Shown in pieces: positions 7,312 through 15,095 of a stretch of 64,000 nucleotides of DNA (its first letter is position 1; every line of letters starts with the position of its first letter). The DNA is taken from the NCBI GenBank assembly GCA_965205045.1, contig OZ242031.1, positions 1,736,001 to 1,800,000 on the forward strand, written 5' to 3'. The DNA is from UBA6522 sp965205045. GTDB lineage: Bacteria; Pseudomonadota; Gammaproteobacteria; Steroidobacterales; Rariloculaceae. Both the position numbers and the translations under genes were made by a program. Below the pieces are notes generated by a model. That model was given only the letters and a program-made list of their open reading frames with translations. It was not told the origin of the DNA and made no database searches.

Positions 7312-10083
7312 TCATGGAGTTAGCGTCCGAGCAACCCGAAACCCGTTACTGTTGCTCCGGAAATTGGTGGGTAGCGCGCTGCGGAATGCACCGCGCAGCA
7401 TGCTCGGACGTGCATTCCAACCACCTCCGCGCAGCACACGTCGGTCGCAATTGCCTGCCAACCAAGCACTACCTTCGCTTGGCGCACGTGCGTAGCTGGC
7501 GTTCCAGCAATCCTCCACCCATTCCCATACGTTGCCATGCATATCGTGCAAACCGAATGCATTTGCTGGGAACGAACCCACCGGTACAGCCCGCCCTTCA
7601 CCCCATTGACTTCTGCAACTATTGCAGTGTGCGCGATTGGTCCCAATATTGTTGCCCCAGCTATACGCAGTTTCGGAGCCCGCCCGCGCCGCGTACTCCC
7701 ACTCCGACTCGCTCAATAACCGGTACGTTTCCCCGGTCTCATTCGACAGCCACGACACATACGCTTTTACGTCCCGCCAAGACACGTTTACGACCGGTCG
7801 GTTGCCCCGGCTCCAGTTCGCGTCGTCCGGCCGATGCCCATTACAACCGTCACCCGCCACACATTGGTCCCAGTCGGCAAATGTCACTTGGTACTTCGAT
7901 ACCGCAATTGCTTCGGGGATCGTCACCTCGTGCACCGGGAATTCATCCTCTTGACAATCCTGACCCGACACGCAACCCATGCGAAACTGTCCCGATGGAA
8001 TGATCACCATCTCCGGGCCCCTGCCACCGGAACTCAAATCTTCGGCAAATGTTGCTCCAATGAGTGGCGAGAGTCTCGCCGTGAGATTTGTAGGTTCGCT
8101 GCCGTGACGCAGCGCCTCCTCCCACGGCTCGTACCCAAACGCACTAACCCGCACCCGGTATTGCCCAGGCTCCAAACGCATCCCCGGCGCGTACGCCAAG
8201 GTAGGTTCCACCAATTCCACCTGTGCCTGCGCTGGAATAGCCCGCACGGTGAACGGCTGCGGATCCATCTCCAAGCTGATCTGCACTCGCGTTTCACCCG
8301 ATATCTCCACCGCGCGCTCGACCGTATGGTACCCCTGCCTGCTCACCACCAGGCGGTGCGCGCCCTCGGGCAGCCTCAACCCTGAGCTGAAAGGGAGACC
8401 TGCATCCGGCAGCATTACCACTGCATCGGCTGGCTCCAGGTCCAACGTCAGTGTCCCGTACTGGATCGGCTCCAGCTTCCGTTCCAGCAAGCCCACATCG
8501 CCCTTGGGCACGTTTGCCACCACCTCCTGCGACCGGTACTCGGCTGCTCCCAGACGCAATGTCACTGAACCGGCTGGCAAGTCGTCCAACGTCACAGGCG
8601 TGCCATCGGCCAGGCGCACTCCGTCGCGTTCCACCCAAGCCTCTCGTGGTTGCGTCACTACGGTAAGCGCACCTGTTGCTCGCACCAGCGTGCGTTCGAT
8701 GCGCTGCACGCGCCCGTCCGCAAAGGATTCATCGGCCAGTTCTAACGTCTCATACTCGGGATGGCGCAACACCACGTCATGCGTTCCGGCGCGCACATTG
8801 CCAAGTTCCAGCGGCGTCACGCCCACCAGCTCCCCGTCAAGCAGCACCTCCACGCCTTCGGGCATCGTCTCCACGACCAGCAGGGCGCCGCCGCCAAGCA
8901 CCGACTCCCGGCCAGGGGGCAGCGCGTCCGCTGCCACGTCCTCATTGGTCGGTCGAAGCATTTCAATGACGGGCGGTTGCTCCGCGGGCGCTCGTACTTC
9001 TTCACCCTGATCGTCCACATTGATGGGGATCAACCACCATGCGCCCAGAACCATCAAGACCGCGACTGCTGCCCATCTCGCAGCACGCTTGCCGCTTACA
9101 CGCGCTGCACTTTTCTCTCTCGGTGTGGATTGCGCAGCTGCTGGCGCCGTTCGTCGCTGTTCAACACCCTTGGCCTCCAATAACTCAACCCATTTCTCCA
9201 GACTCCCAGGGCGCTGCGTCTCTACTGTCTGCAGCCCGCAATCCACCGCGGACAGCAATTGTGGCGAATACCCGTCCGTGACCGTGTTTGATAATTTCGG
9301 CAGCGGGTCCGACTCGCCGCGCGCCTGCCGGATCAACCGTCGAGGCGCCTCCATGGGCACCTCTCCAGTGATCGCCCGGTAGCACAGCGCCGACAATGCA
9401 TAGATGTCCGTCCAAGGCCCCTGCTCGCCCTCGCTCTCGTACTGCTCGGGTGGGGAGTAGCCCGCCGAGGCCAGTGCCGTCAGGCTTTTTGACTTGCGCC
9501 CCAGAGCCTGCCGTGCCGCTCCGAAATCCAGCAACACTGGCGATTGGTCCGAGTAGCGCACGTAGACGTTCGATGGCTTGATGTCACGGTGCAGGTAACC
9601 GGCCGCATGAACCTGCCGCAACCCATCCACTATCGGCCACAAAATCTGGCTCAACTGCGCTTCCGACAATCGACCGTGCTGGCGCAGCACCACTTCCAAG
9701 GACTCGCCTTCCTCGTAATCCATCACGATGTAGGCAGTGCTGTTGGCTTCAAAGTATTCCACCACCCGCACCAGGTTCGGATGACGGAATTGCGCCAGTG
9801 TCCGCGCCTCGTCCAGAAACCGCGCCAAGCCCCAGTCGAAGTCCGGGCGGTCCTTCGACGACTTCGGTTGCACCGTCACTCCGTCGCGCACGGCAAATTC
9901 GTTCGGCAGGTATTCCTTGATTGCCACGCGCCGTCGCAGCGTCAGGTCGTCGGCCAGATACGTCACGCCGAAGCCGCCGACGCCGAGCACCTCGACGACG
10001 CGGTACCCATTCAGCCGGTAATCTCCCGGCAACGCCTGCTTGTGATCGTGATCCTGCACGCTACGCTTTTGACAACGGCCCAT
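7312..10083 (-). CDS. Ser/Thr protein kinase with PEGA repeats and C-terminal FGE/C-lectin-like domain
   Basis: The 923-aa protein is intact. The cytoplasmic kinase (about 28-300) has GVGGFG at 34-39, Lys56, HRDIKPSN at 165-172 and DFG at 186-188. A single membrane helix lies at about 335-353. Four PEGA-type beta repeats follow (about 395-670) and then an FGE-sulfatase domain (about 675-923; EMVIIPSGQFRMGC, NVWEWVEDCWN, ending RVARTLTP). FGE domains of this kind often bind rather than oxidise, and their C-terminus is a C-type-lectin-like variable site in DGR systems. Here the tail codons have drifted at third positions, so it does not look recently rewritten. Likely role: a membrane receptor-like kinase reading an extracytoplasmic ligand. 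It diverges from the PP2C phosphatase gene (10196), separated by 112 bases, a natural antagonist pair. Confidence 0.9.
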   Translation of the reverse strand: MGRCQKRSVQDHDHKQALPGDYRLNGYRVVEVLGVGGFGVTYLADDLTLRRRVAIKEYLPNEFAVRDGVTVQPKSSKDRPDFDWGLARFLDEARTLAQFRHPNLVRVVEYFEANSTAYIVMDYEEGESLEVVLRQHGRLSEAQLSQILWPIVDGLRQVHAAGYLHRDIKPSNVYVRYSDQSPVLLDFGAARQALGRKSKSLTALASAGYSPPEQYESEGEQGPWTDIYALSALCYRAITGEVPMEAPRRLIRQARGESDPLPKLSNTVTDGYSPQLLSAVDCGLQTVETQRPGSLEKWVELLEAKGVEQRRTAPAAAQSTPREKSAARVSGKRAARWAAVAVLMVLGAWWLIPINVDDQGEEVRAPAEQPPVIEMLRPTNEDVAADALPPGRESVLGGGALLVVETMPEGVEVLLDGELVGVTPLELGNVRAGTHDVVLRHPEYETLELADESFADGRVQRIERTLVRATGALTVVTQPREAWVERDGVRLADGTPVTLDDLPAGSVTLRLGAAEYRSQEVVANVPKGDVGLLERKLEPIQYGTLTLDLEPADAVVMLPDAGLPFSSGLRLPEGAHRLVVSRQGYHTVERAVEISGETRVQISLEMDPQPFTVRAIPAQAQVELVEPTLAYAPGMRLEPGQYRVRVSAFGYEPWEEALRHGSEPTNLTARLSPLIGATFAEDLSSGGRGPEMVIIPSGQFRMGCVSGQDCQEDEFPVHEVTIPEAIAVSKYQVTFADWDQCVAGDGCNGHRPDDANWSRGNRPVVNVSWRDVKAYVSWLSNETGETYRLLSESEWEYAARAGSETAYSWGNNIGTNRAHCNSCRSQWGEGRAVPVGSFPANAFGLHDMHGNVWEWVEDCWNASYARAPSEGSAWLAGNCDRRVLRGGGWNARPSMLRGAFRSALPTNFRSNSNGFRVARTLTP

Positions 10084-10195
10084 TCAAAGGTCTGGCGTAC
10101 TATAGCGCGAGCCGCGCGCCTGCCGCACCCTGCAAGGACGCGGTATTGCATGCCTTGCGGGGCGCTGAAACAATGCGCCGCGACGAATCGGATGG

Positions 10196-10963
10196 ATGAA
10201 GAAGTCGGCAATGAACGCCAACGTGGCGGACAAGATCGAGACAGCCTGTCATTCGGACATCGGTGGGCGTGATGAGCAGCAGGACCGCGTCGCTGTCTTC
10301 GCCGGGGAGTGGGCGCAGTTGCTGGTGCTGGCCGACGGTCTCGGGGGGCATGCAGGCGGTGCGCTGGCTGCACAGGCGGTGATCGATGTCGCGCGCGAGC
10401 GATTCGAGGCGTCGGTCGAGGTGAACCCTGCCGATCTATTGACAGCCATCGTGCGAGACGCGCACGAACGCATCCGAATGGTCGGTGCCGGGCTCCGTCC
10501 CTCGCCTCACAGCACCTGTGTACTGTTGCATGTCAGCCTGACCGAGGCAGTGTGGATACATGTCGGCGACAGCCGGCTGTACCGCTTCACGAAGGGCAAA
10601 TTGGCGGAGCGGACGTTGGATCATTCCGTGGTGGAATTGATGCGTTTGCAGGGGCGAATCGACGAGAAGGAAATGAAGCACCATCCAGATCGGAATCGGT
10701 TGTTCGAGGCATTGGGCGGGGACCGGCCACCGGAGGCGGCCACGGGCGAGCATACGGTATCGGCGGGAGATGGATTCTTGCTAGCCAGCGATGGACTGTG
10801 GGAAAACGTGCTTGACGGGGAACTTGAAGCGGTCTTCGAATCTCGGAATCTGGCCAAGGCCCTGAAGGACATAGTAGAGCGCGCGACGGATCGCGGCGGA
10901 GCGGATTGCGACAACGTGGCGGTGGCCGTGGCGCGTCACCGCCGCTCGTTTGGTGGCCGATGA
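10196..10963 (+). CDS. PP2C-family protein Ser/Thr phosphatase
   Basis: The 255-aa protein carries the PP2C metal-binding motifs in order: RDEQQDR near residue 25, LADGLGGHAGG near 45, HVGDSRLYR near 121, LLASDGLWE near 194 and DCDNVAVAV near 240. These acidic residues bind the two Mg/Mn ions. It has no signal peptide or membrane segment, so it should act in the cytoplasm on phosphoproteins made by the neighbouring kinases. It is divergent from the intact kinase, which supports a kinase/phosphatase pair. An alternative start is the ATG at 10208. Length is typical of stand-alone bacterial PP2C enzymes. Confidence 0.9.
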   Translation: MKKSAMNANVADKIETACHSDIGGRDEQQDRVAVFAGEWAQLLVLADGLGGHAGGALAAQAVIDVARERFEASVEVNPADLLTAIVRDAHERIRMVGAGLRPSPHSTCVLLHVSLTEAVWIHVGDSRLYRFTKGKLAERTLDHSVVELMRLQGRIDEKEMKHHPDRNRLFEALGGDRPPEAATGEHTVSAGDGFLLASDGLWENVLDGELEAVFESRNLAKALKDIVERATDRGGADCDNVAVAVARHRRSFGGR

Positions 10964-11020
10964 TCGGCTGGATTCGTGTTAGCTCCAAGAAACCGGGCTG
11001 GCGCCTGCACCAGTTCGCGC

Positions 11021-11707
11021 TCACAACGCGATCCGGATCCCGCCGCGCTCGCCCGCCTCGCGCACATCCCGCAGGAACGACTCGTCCGTTCCCTCCCGGA
11101 CGGCCACGACCTGGATGTCCCCCGCAGCCACGCGATCCCCGAATAACAGCACTGCAGCGTCCGGGTCGCACAGGTTGGAGGTCCAGAGCAACCCGTCGAC
11201 ATCGTCGAATTGGTCGTGGATCGCCTCCGCCCACCGGGCGGTACGGCTATATTGCGTGGGCAGACTGCCGATTAGGTGCTCGCGCCGCACGCCCCACTTC
11301 ATGAGATCCGGCGCTCGCAGGCTCGCAAGCCGCAAGTCGCGCCGCACCAGGAGCGTGCTGTGCTTCCGCCTCTCGACCGATCCGCGCGGGACGGTCTTGC
11401 GGCCCGCGCTCAGCGGAACGTCGTGGAATACCGTCTCGTAAATGGCCGACTCCACGGTGCCGCCCGCGTAGAGCGAAGGAACGCAGGTTCCTGTCGCGTC
11501 CCGTATCGGCGCGAAGCGCGTCCGGCCTCCCAGGCAGGGATTGAAGGCGTTGCCAGCAAGCGTCCGCGCGTGGACACGGTGCAGCACCTCGCCCGCCGCC
11601 AGCAGGAAGGCGTTCGGATCCGGGAGCGGGTAGGGCGGCAGTGGAACGGGCGCCGCAGGGGCCTCATCCACGCGCCGGTTCCGCGAGCCGGCGAGCCGCT
11701 TCGACAA
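11021..11707 (-). CDS. RES-domain toxin (probable NAD+-degrading toxin)
   Basis: The 228-aa protein has the RES-domain signature residues: Arg in LHRVHARTLAGNAFNP (about 43-58), Glu in ESAIYETVFHD (about 87-97) and Ser in LLWTSN (about 173-178). RES toxins deplete NAD+ when not neutralised. The start overlaps the end of the upstream antitoxin gene by 44 bases, the usual tight coupling of toxin and antitoxin. Its stop is 57 bases from the convergent PP2C gene. The N-terminal 30 residues are proline-rich and poorly conserved, so the real start may be a little downstream. A broken copy of the N-terminal half lies at 18230-18400. Confidence 0.8.
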   Translation of the reverse strand: MSKRLAGSRNRRVDEAPAAPVPLPPYPLPDPNAFLLAAGEVLHRVHARTLAGNAFNPCLGGRTRFAPIRDATGTCVPSLYAGGTVESAIYETVFHDVPLSAGRKTVPRGSVERRKHSTLLVRRDLRLASLRAPDLMKWGVRREHLIGSLPTQYSRTARWAEAIHDQFDDVDGLLWTSNLCDPDAAVLLFGDRVAAGDIQVVAVREGTDESFLRDVREAGERGGIRIAL

Positions 11708-12344
11708 CCGGCTCGCCGTCGTCCAGGCGATGCTGGGGTTCGTCGCCGTCGAGCCACCCGTTCCCCGAGGCGAACCACAGCGCCTTCTGCCACGGCGTCA
11801 TCGTCGCCGGAAGCGCGGCGAGTATGGCCTTCATCGCCGGTCGAGGCGCCCCGTCCTCGAACTGGAACGCCGGGTAGTGGTCGCGCCCGCCCATCCGAAC
11901 CGCGAACGTCTTGCCCTCCGCCTTCCACCGCGACGCCGGCTCGCTCGTGTTCTTCGAGCCCAGACCCGACATGCGGTGGATCTGCGCCGCGGTCAGCATC
12001 GGCGTTTCGTTCACGTACTCCCGCCGCAGTTCGAGGTTGTCGACCGCCAGTTCCGCCTCCACGCCGGGCCCGGCCGCCACCAGCAAGTCCAACGCCCGGT
12101 CAAGGTACTGGTCCCGGCTCGCCCGTGCTTCCGCCCGCGGCCGCATACTGTACAGGCGGTTAAGGCGATCGACCATGCTGCCCAACGGCCAGCCGGAGGC
12201 GTGCAGCACGATCCACTCGTCTTCGGCATCGGCCGCCTTCCCCAACCGCCCTATCACCCTCGGAGGAAGGTTCTCCACCTCGTCGGGTTGAAGCGGCGCC
12301 CAGGAGATCGGTTCGGGTTGCATGGTCATCGGGTCCAATAGCAT
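11664..12344 (-). CDS. Antitoxin partner of the RES toxin
   Basis: Starting at the ATG at 12344 (MLLDPMTMQPEPISW) the protein is about 226 aa. The middle has a helix-turn-helix-like segment (MLTAAQIHRMSGLGSKNTSEP). The C-terminus (PWQKALWFASGNGWLDGDEP) resembles the toxin-binding domain of Xre/MbcA/ParS-type antitoxins, which neutralise RES proteins and repress the operon. It precedes and overlaps the RES toxin gene, the expected order. It is longer than most antitoxins of the class because of an extra N-terminal domain of about 110 residues. A frameshifted copy of the C-terminal domain is at 13500-13810. Confidence 0.7.
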   Translation of the reverse strand: MLLDPMTMQPEPISWAPLQPDEVENLPPRVIGRLGKAADAEDEWIVLHASGWPLGSMVDRLNRLYSMRPRAEARASRDQYLDRALDLLVAAGPGVEAELAVDNLELRREYVNETPMLTAAQIHRMSGLGSKNTSEPASRWKAEGKTFAVRMGGRDHYPAFQFEDGAPRPAMKAILAALPATMTPWQKALWFASGNGWLDGDEPQHRLDDGEPVVEAARRLAEPARG

Positions 12345-12384
12345 GATATTCGTGATTGAATGACAAGCATAATGACTTTCATGC

Positions 12385-12756
12385 ATGCGTGCAACCAAAT
12401 CTGCCGAAAACGGCGGGGCCGGAGTCTGGAGTCCGGCCCCGCGACCTGCGGAGAAACGGTCGTACGCGAAACGGGCGTACGCCCTGCATCGGGGACGGCA
12501 GGACCCGATGGCGTCAGCGGTGAAACTGGGGACGCGCCGGTTTTCGCTGGCGTTGCTGACTTCCATCGACCGTTGCCTGGCCTTGCATCCGGAGGACCGC
12601 GTGCGGAGCGTCGGGGAATTGCGAGCGGGGCGTGGTGCGCGGCGGTTCCTGGATCAGCGATCCGGGGGGCTGCGCTCGGCGAACCGCCTCGGGTACGCTT
12701 CCGGGGTCCGGGACCTCAGCGTCGGTATCCGCGTGGCCCGGACGCTCACGCCTTGA
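12385..12756 (+). pseudogene. Kinase-FGE remnant: kinase C-lobe tail fused to a DGR-type variable tail
   Basis: The frame includes the end of a kinase C-lobe (RRFSLALLTSIDRCLALHPEDR, then VRSVGEL, at about 12510-12625). It passes directly into the last 38 residues of an FGE-like domain ending IRVARTLTP. Compared with the intact kinase at 7312-10083, the membrane helix, PEGA repeats and most of the FGE domain are missing, an internal deletion of about 1.8 kb. The upstream kinase lobes are also absent. The DNA around the junction (GGCGGTTCCTGG) is identical to that in the pseudogene at 1-1171. The remnant has no plausible function but preserves a second DGR-type variable region. Confidence 0.75.
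12653..12756 (+). other. DGR-type variable region VR2
   Basis: Counted from the shared GGCGGTTCCTGG to the stop, VR2 and VR1 are both exactly 116 bases. Differences fall on codons such as ctc/ttc, tac/aac, gtc/tac, gac/aac, ctc/agc, agc/ctc, gtc/aac and atc/ttc, that is NNC codons varying in their first two positions. The flanking cgg, ctg cgc, gcg and cgc codons and the last 24 bases are identical. This is the DGR adenine-mutagenesis pattern. Confidence 0.65.
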
Positions 12757-13101
12757 GTCTTTACATTCCCACATCTTTGGGAGTTCCACGGGACGATAGG
12801 CGGTGGATCGAGGTGCCGCTAATGTGTCAACCTGCTCGGGTGCCGAAAAGCGATGATTTGCTCTTCAAGCCAAGTCGCCAGCTTCTCCGTCTCGGCGATA
12901 CCTGCGTATAGGTCTTTCGACGAAACATGGACACTCGGGCTAAACCAAATTCCTAATTCGTGCCTGCCCGAGAATTCCTATCTCGTTGAATGATAACGCG
13001 AAAGCGCGGTTTTTCGGGGACGAAGATCTGTCCTTCGCGCCGGGAATCGGGGAAAATGGGCCCTTTCCGGGCCGATTTCGGTCGATCTTCGAGGAAAGGG
13101 C

Positions 13102-13310
13102 ATGCGTAAAGTTCAGTACCGGCAGATGCAATTCGGCCAGGTGGCGATCGAGGACATCCGGCTGGACCCGAAGTCCCGCGACGACATCCCGGCGGTGCTG
13201 AAGGGGTTGCAATACCTTCACACGGGCAAGCGGGAGGAGTTGTCCGGTCTGCTGGAGGCGCACATCCGGCCGGGCACGGACCGCAAGGTGGGGCGTCCGG
13301 GCCATCGAAC
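13102..13310 (+). pseudogene. ISNCY-type transposase remnant (N-terminus)
   Basis: An ATG at 13102 behind a GAGGAAAG ribosome-binding site opens a frame with the N-terminal signature of an ISNCY-group transposase: QMQFGQVAIEDI, KSRDDIPAVLKGLQYLHT, then GLLEAHIRPGTDRKVGRPG. The family sequence normally continues MDLWxILVLG; here it is lost after GRPG and the frame runs on without similarity to 13503. The 12757-13101 stretch upstream contains no other gene and probably includes the element's left end. Confidence 0.65.
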
Positions 13311-13442
13311 GGCCGGGACGGGCAGACATGCGATCACGAGGAAAATCCTCTCCGACCGCCGGTCTCCGGTGCCCGCAGCGCCCCTCCCGGGAGCCCAACG
13401 CGGCAAAGAACGCCGATCCCATGCCACGGACCGCGCCACATA

Positions 13443-13460
13443 TACTGTTTATAAACACAG
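13443..13460. promoter_or_regulatory. Orphan LexA (SOS) box
   Basis: TACTGTTTATAAACACAG matches the gammaproteobacterial LexA operator (CTGT-N8-ACAG with an AT-rich centre). No intact gene starts next to it on either strand; it lies between the ISNCY scrap and the antitoxin remnant. It is probably the leftover control site of a lost SOS gene. Because the site is nearly symmetrical, the direction of the lost gene is unclear. Confidence 0.55.
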
Positions 13461-13499
13461 CTTCATCGCCAGGAACAGGGGTTTTCTGGCAGACACGAA

Positions 13500-13810
13500 T
13501 TAATGTAGGGAAACTCTCTGCGCGAGTTGCTCCCGGCGGGCCGCCTCGACCATCGACTCGCCGTCGTCCAGCCGATGTTGAGGTTCGTCGCCGCCGAGCC
13601 AGCCGTTCCCAGAGGCGAACCAAAACGCCTTCTGCCACGGCGTCATTGTCGCCGGAAGCGCGGCAAGTATGGGCTTTATCACCGGCCCGCGGCGATCCGT
13701 CCTCGAACTGAAACACAGGATAACGGTTGCGGCCTCCCATCCGAACCGCGAACGTCTTGCCCTCCGCCTTCCACTGCGACGCTGGCTTGTTTCGGCGTTG
13801 CAAAGCGAGT
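13500..13810 (-). pseudogene. Decayed copy of the RES antitoxin C-terminal domain
   Basis: Two minus-strand frames together match the end of the antitoxin at 11664-12344. ASQWKAEGKTFAVRMGGR and FQFEDG (about 13800-13700) lie in one frame, and ILAALPATMTPWQKAFWFASG, then GGDEPQHRLDDGE, in another (about 13680-13540). A frameshift near 13690 and loss of the N-terminus inactivate it, and no RES toxin follows downstream. Confidence 0.7.
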
Positions 13811-13835
13811 TCGCAGCAAGGCGCGTCACCGGTCA

Positions 13836-15080
13836 TCACGATGAATCCCGCCCTTCATGCGGCGATTGCCGCGCCCATATCGTGAGGCGCAACTCCTCGC
13901 CAAAAAGCTCATACTCCGGTTCGCGGCCGGAATGCCTCGCACTCGCGTCAATGATGCTTCGCACGCCTTCGCCTCTCGATTCGAGAAACGCACGGCCTGT
14001 GCGGCGGCTCTCCATGCGAGATAAGAAACTGACCAGTAGCTGATTCCGAGTGAAGACCCGATATGGCATGGTTTCAATGGTGAGCGTATTGGGGAGGGCG
14101 CCCGGACTGTATAGTTCCAATCGATCGGCAAAAAGAAAGAGTCGGATTTTCGAGCCCGATATGGAATAGTCGCGATGCGCGACCGCATTCACAATGGCCT
14201 CGTGAACCGCGCCAATCTCGTATTGAGGGAAGTCGGCACGCCCATCGCGCTTGCGTGCCGGTTTAAGCATAAAGCGCTCCACAAATGCGGTCGCGTGATC
14301 GATCTGGGCGTCAGCGCAGCCCTCAATGGTGTCGCCATGTATCAGGTCGTCGGACGTGAGACGGTCTCCACGGTATACGGCGCCCTCGACATGCGCGGAG
14401 CTCAGATGCGCCTGTGGAGACTTGCCGAATGCAAGTAGGCCGGAGACTGTAGGCCGCGCTACTTCGTCGTCTCCCACTGCCACCACGCGGGTATTTTGCA
14501 GGAGATCCGGCCACGGAATCGTCCTTGGGCGGTTGCGGAAATACGTCCTTAGTCGATCGAGGTCGATATCGTCGATAGTCGTCCCAGGCACCCGTTGCTC
14601 ATCGAATACGAAGGTCCTGCCACGATCCTGGAAAAGCCGGGCGAGCCCGGTGCCTGTCAAAAGTTGCTTCGTGGACCCGACACGAACGTAGTGCCGCCCA
14701 GCGCTCGTCCCGTGGACGTATAGTCCGCGACCGATTTCAGCCTGCATCACGAGTCTTTCCAATCCCGCCGGATCGGGCAGCCTCACCTTGCGCAGAATCG
14801 GTCTGACCGGAGGGTCGCAATTGTTGCTGGCGACATTGGCCATCCATCTTTCCACGTCGCCCCAGCGCTCCTCTGGAATCCCCCTAACGATGCCATCATC
14901 GTCCACACCCAAGAAGAACACGCCGCCATCGGCGTTCGCAAAGGCCGCGATTTCCCCTGCCATCTCTTCGGAGTTTGGCGAGCGGACGCCGTGGGCGCCC
15001 AGTTCGACTTCCTTGAATTCCGCACGGGCGTCTTCACCCGCTTCCAACTGCCTTCGAATTTCATCGAGTGTGTCGTACAT
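13836..15080 (-). CDS. Schlafen AlbA_2-domain ATP-binding protein
   Basis: The 414-aa protein begins with an AlbA_2 (Schlafen-type) domain (EFKEVELG near residue 21, GEIAAFANADGGVFFLGVDDDG near 42-63). It has a C-terminal helical/GHKL-like region typical of these proteins (EAIVNAVAHRDYS near residue 298, then FADRLELYSPG). Such proteins are annotated as ATP-binding proteins or transcriptional regulators; several Schlafen-type domains are RNases. The gene starts 15 bases after the TrlF-type ATPase gene ends, so the two form an operon with the ATPase first. I infer a joint function, perhaps ATPase sensing and AlbA_2 effector, but the pair's role is not shown by sequence. Confidence 0.75.
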   Translation of the reverse strand: MYDTLDEIRRQLEAGEDARAEFKEVELGAHGVRSPNSEEMAGEIAAFANADGGVFFLGVDDDGIVRGIPEERWGDVERWMANVASNNCDPPVRPILRKVRLPDPAGLERLVMQAEIGRGLYVHGTSAGRHYVRVGSTKQLLTGTGLARLFQDRGRTFVFDEQRVPGTTIDDIDLDRLRTYFRNRPRTIPWPDLLQNTRVVAVGDDEVARPTVSGLLAFGKSPQAHLSSAHVEGAVYRGDRLTSDDLIHGDTIEGCADAQIDHATAFVERFMLKPARKRDGRADFPQYEIGAVHEAIVNAVAHRDYSISGSKIRLFLFADRLELYSPGALPNTLTIETMPYRVFTRNQLLVSFLSRMESRRTGRAFLESRGEGVRSIIDASARHSGREPEYELFGEELRLTIWARQSPHEGRDSS

Positions 15081-15095
15081 GCCGTTCGCACATTC

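Noticed and set aside
1..13000. Template repeat or reverse transcriptase for the DGR-like tails
   Set aside because: I looked for an AAC-rich copy of the 116-bp unit and for a YxDD-type reverse transcriptase on both strands and found neither in the window.
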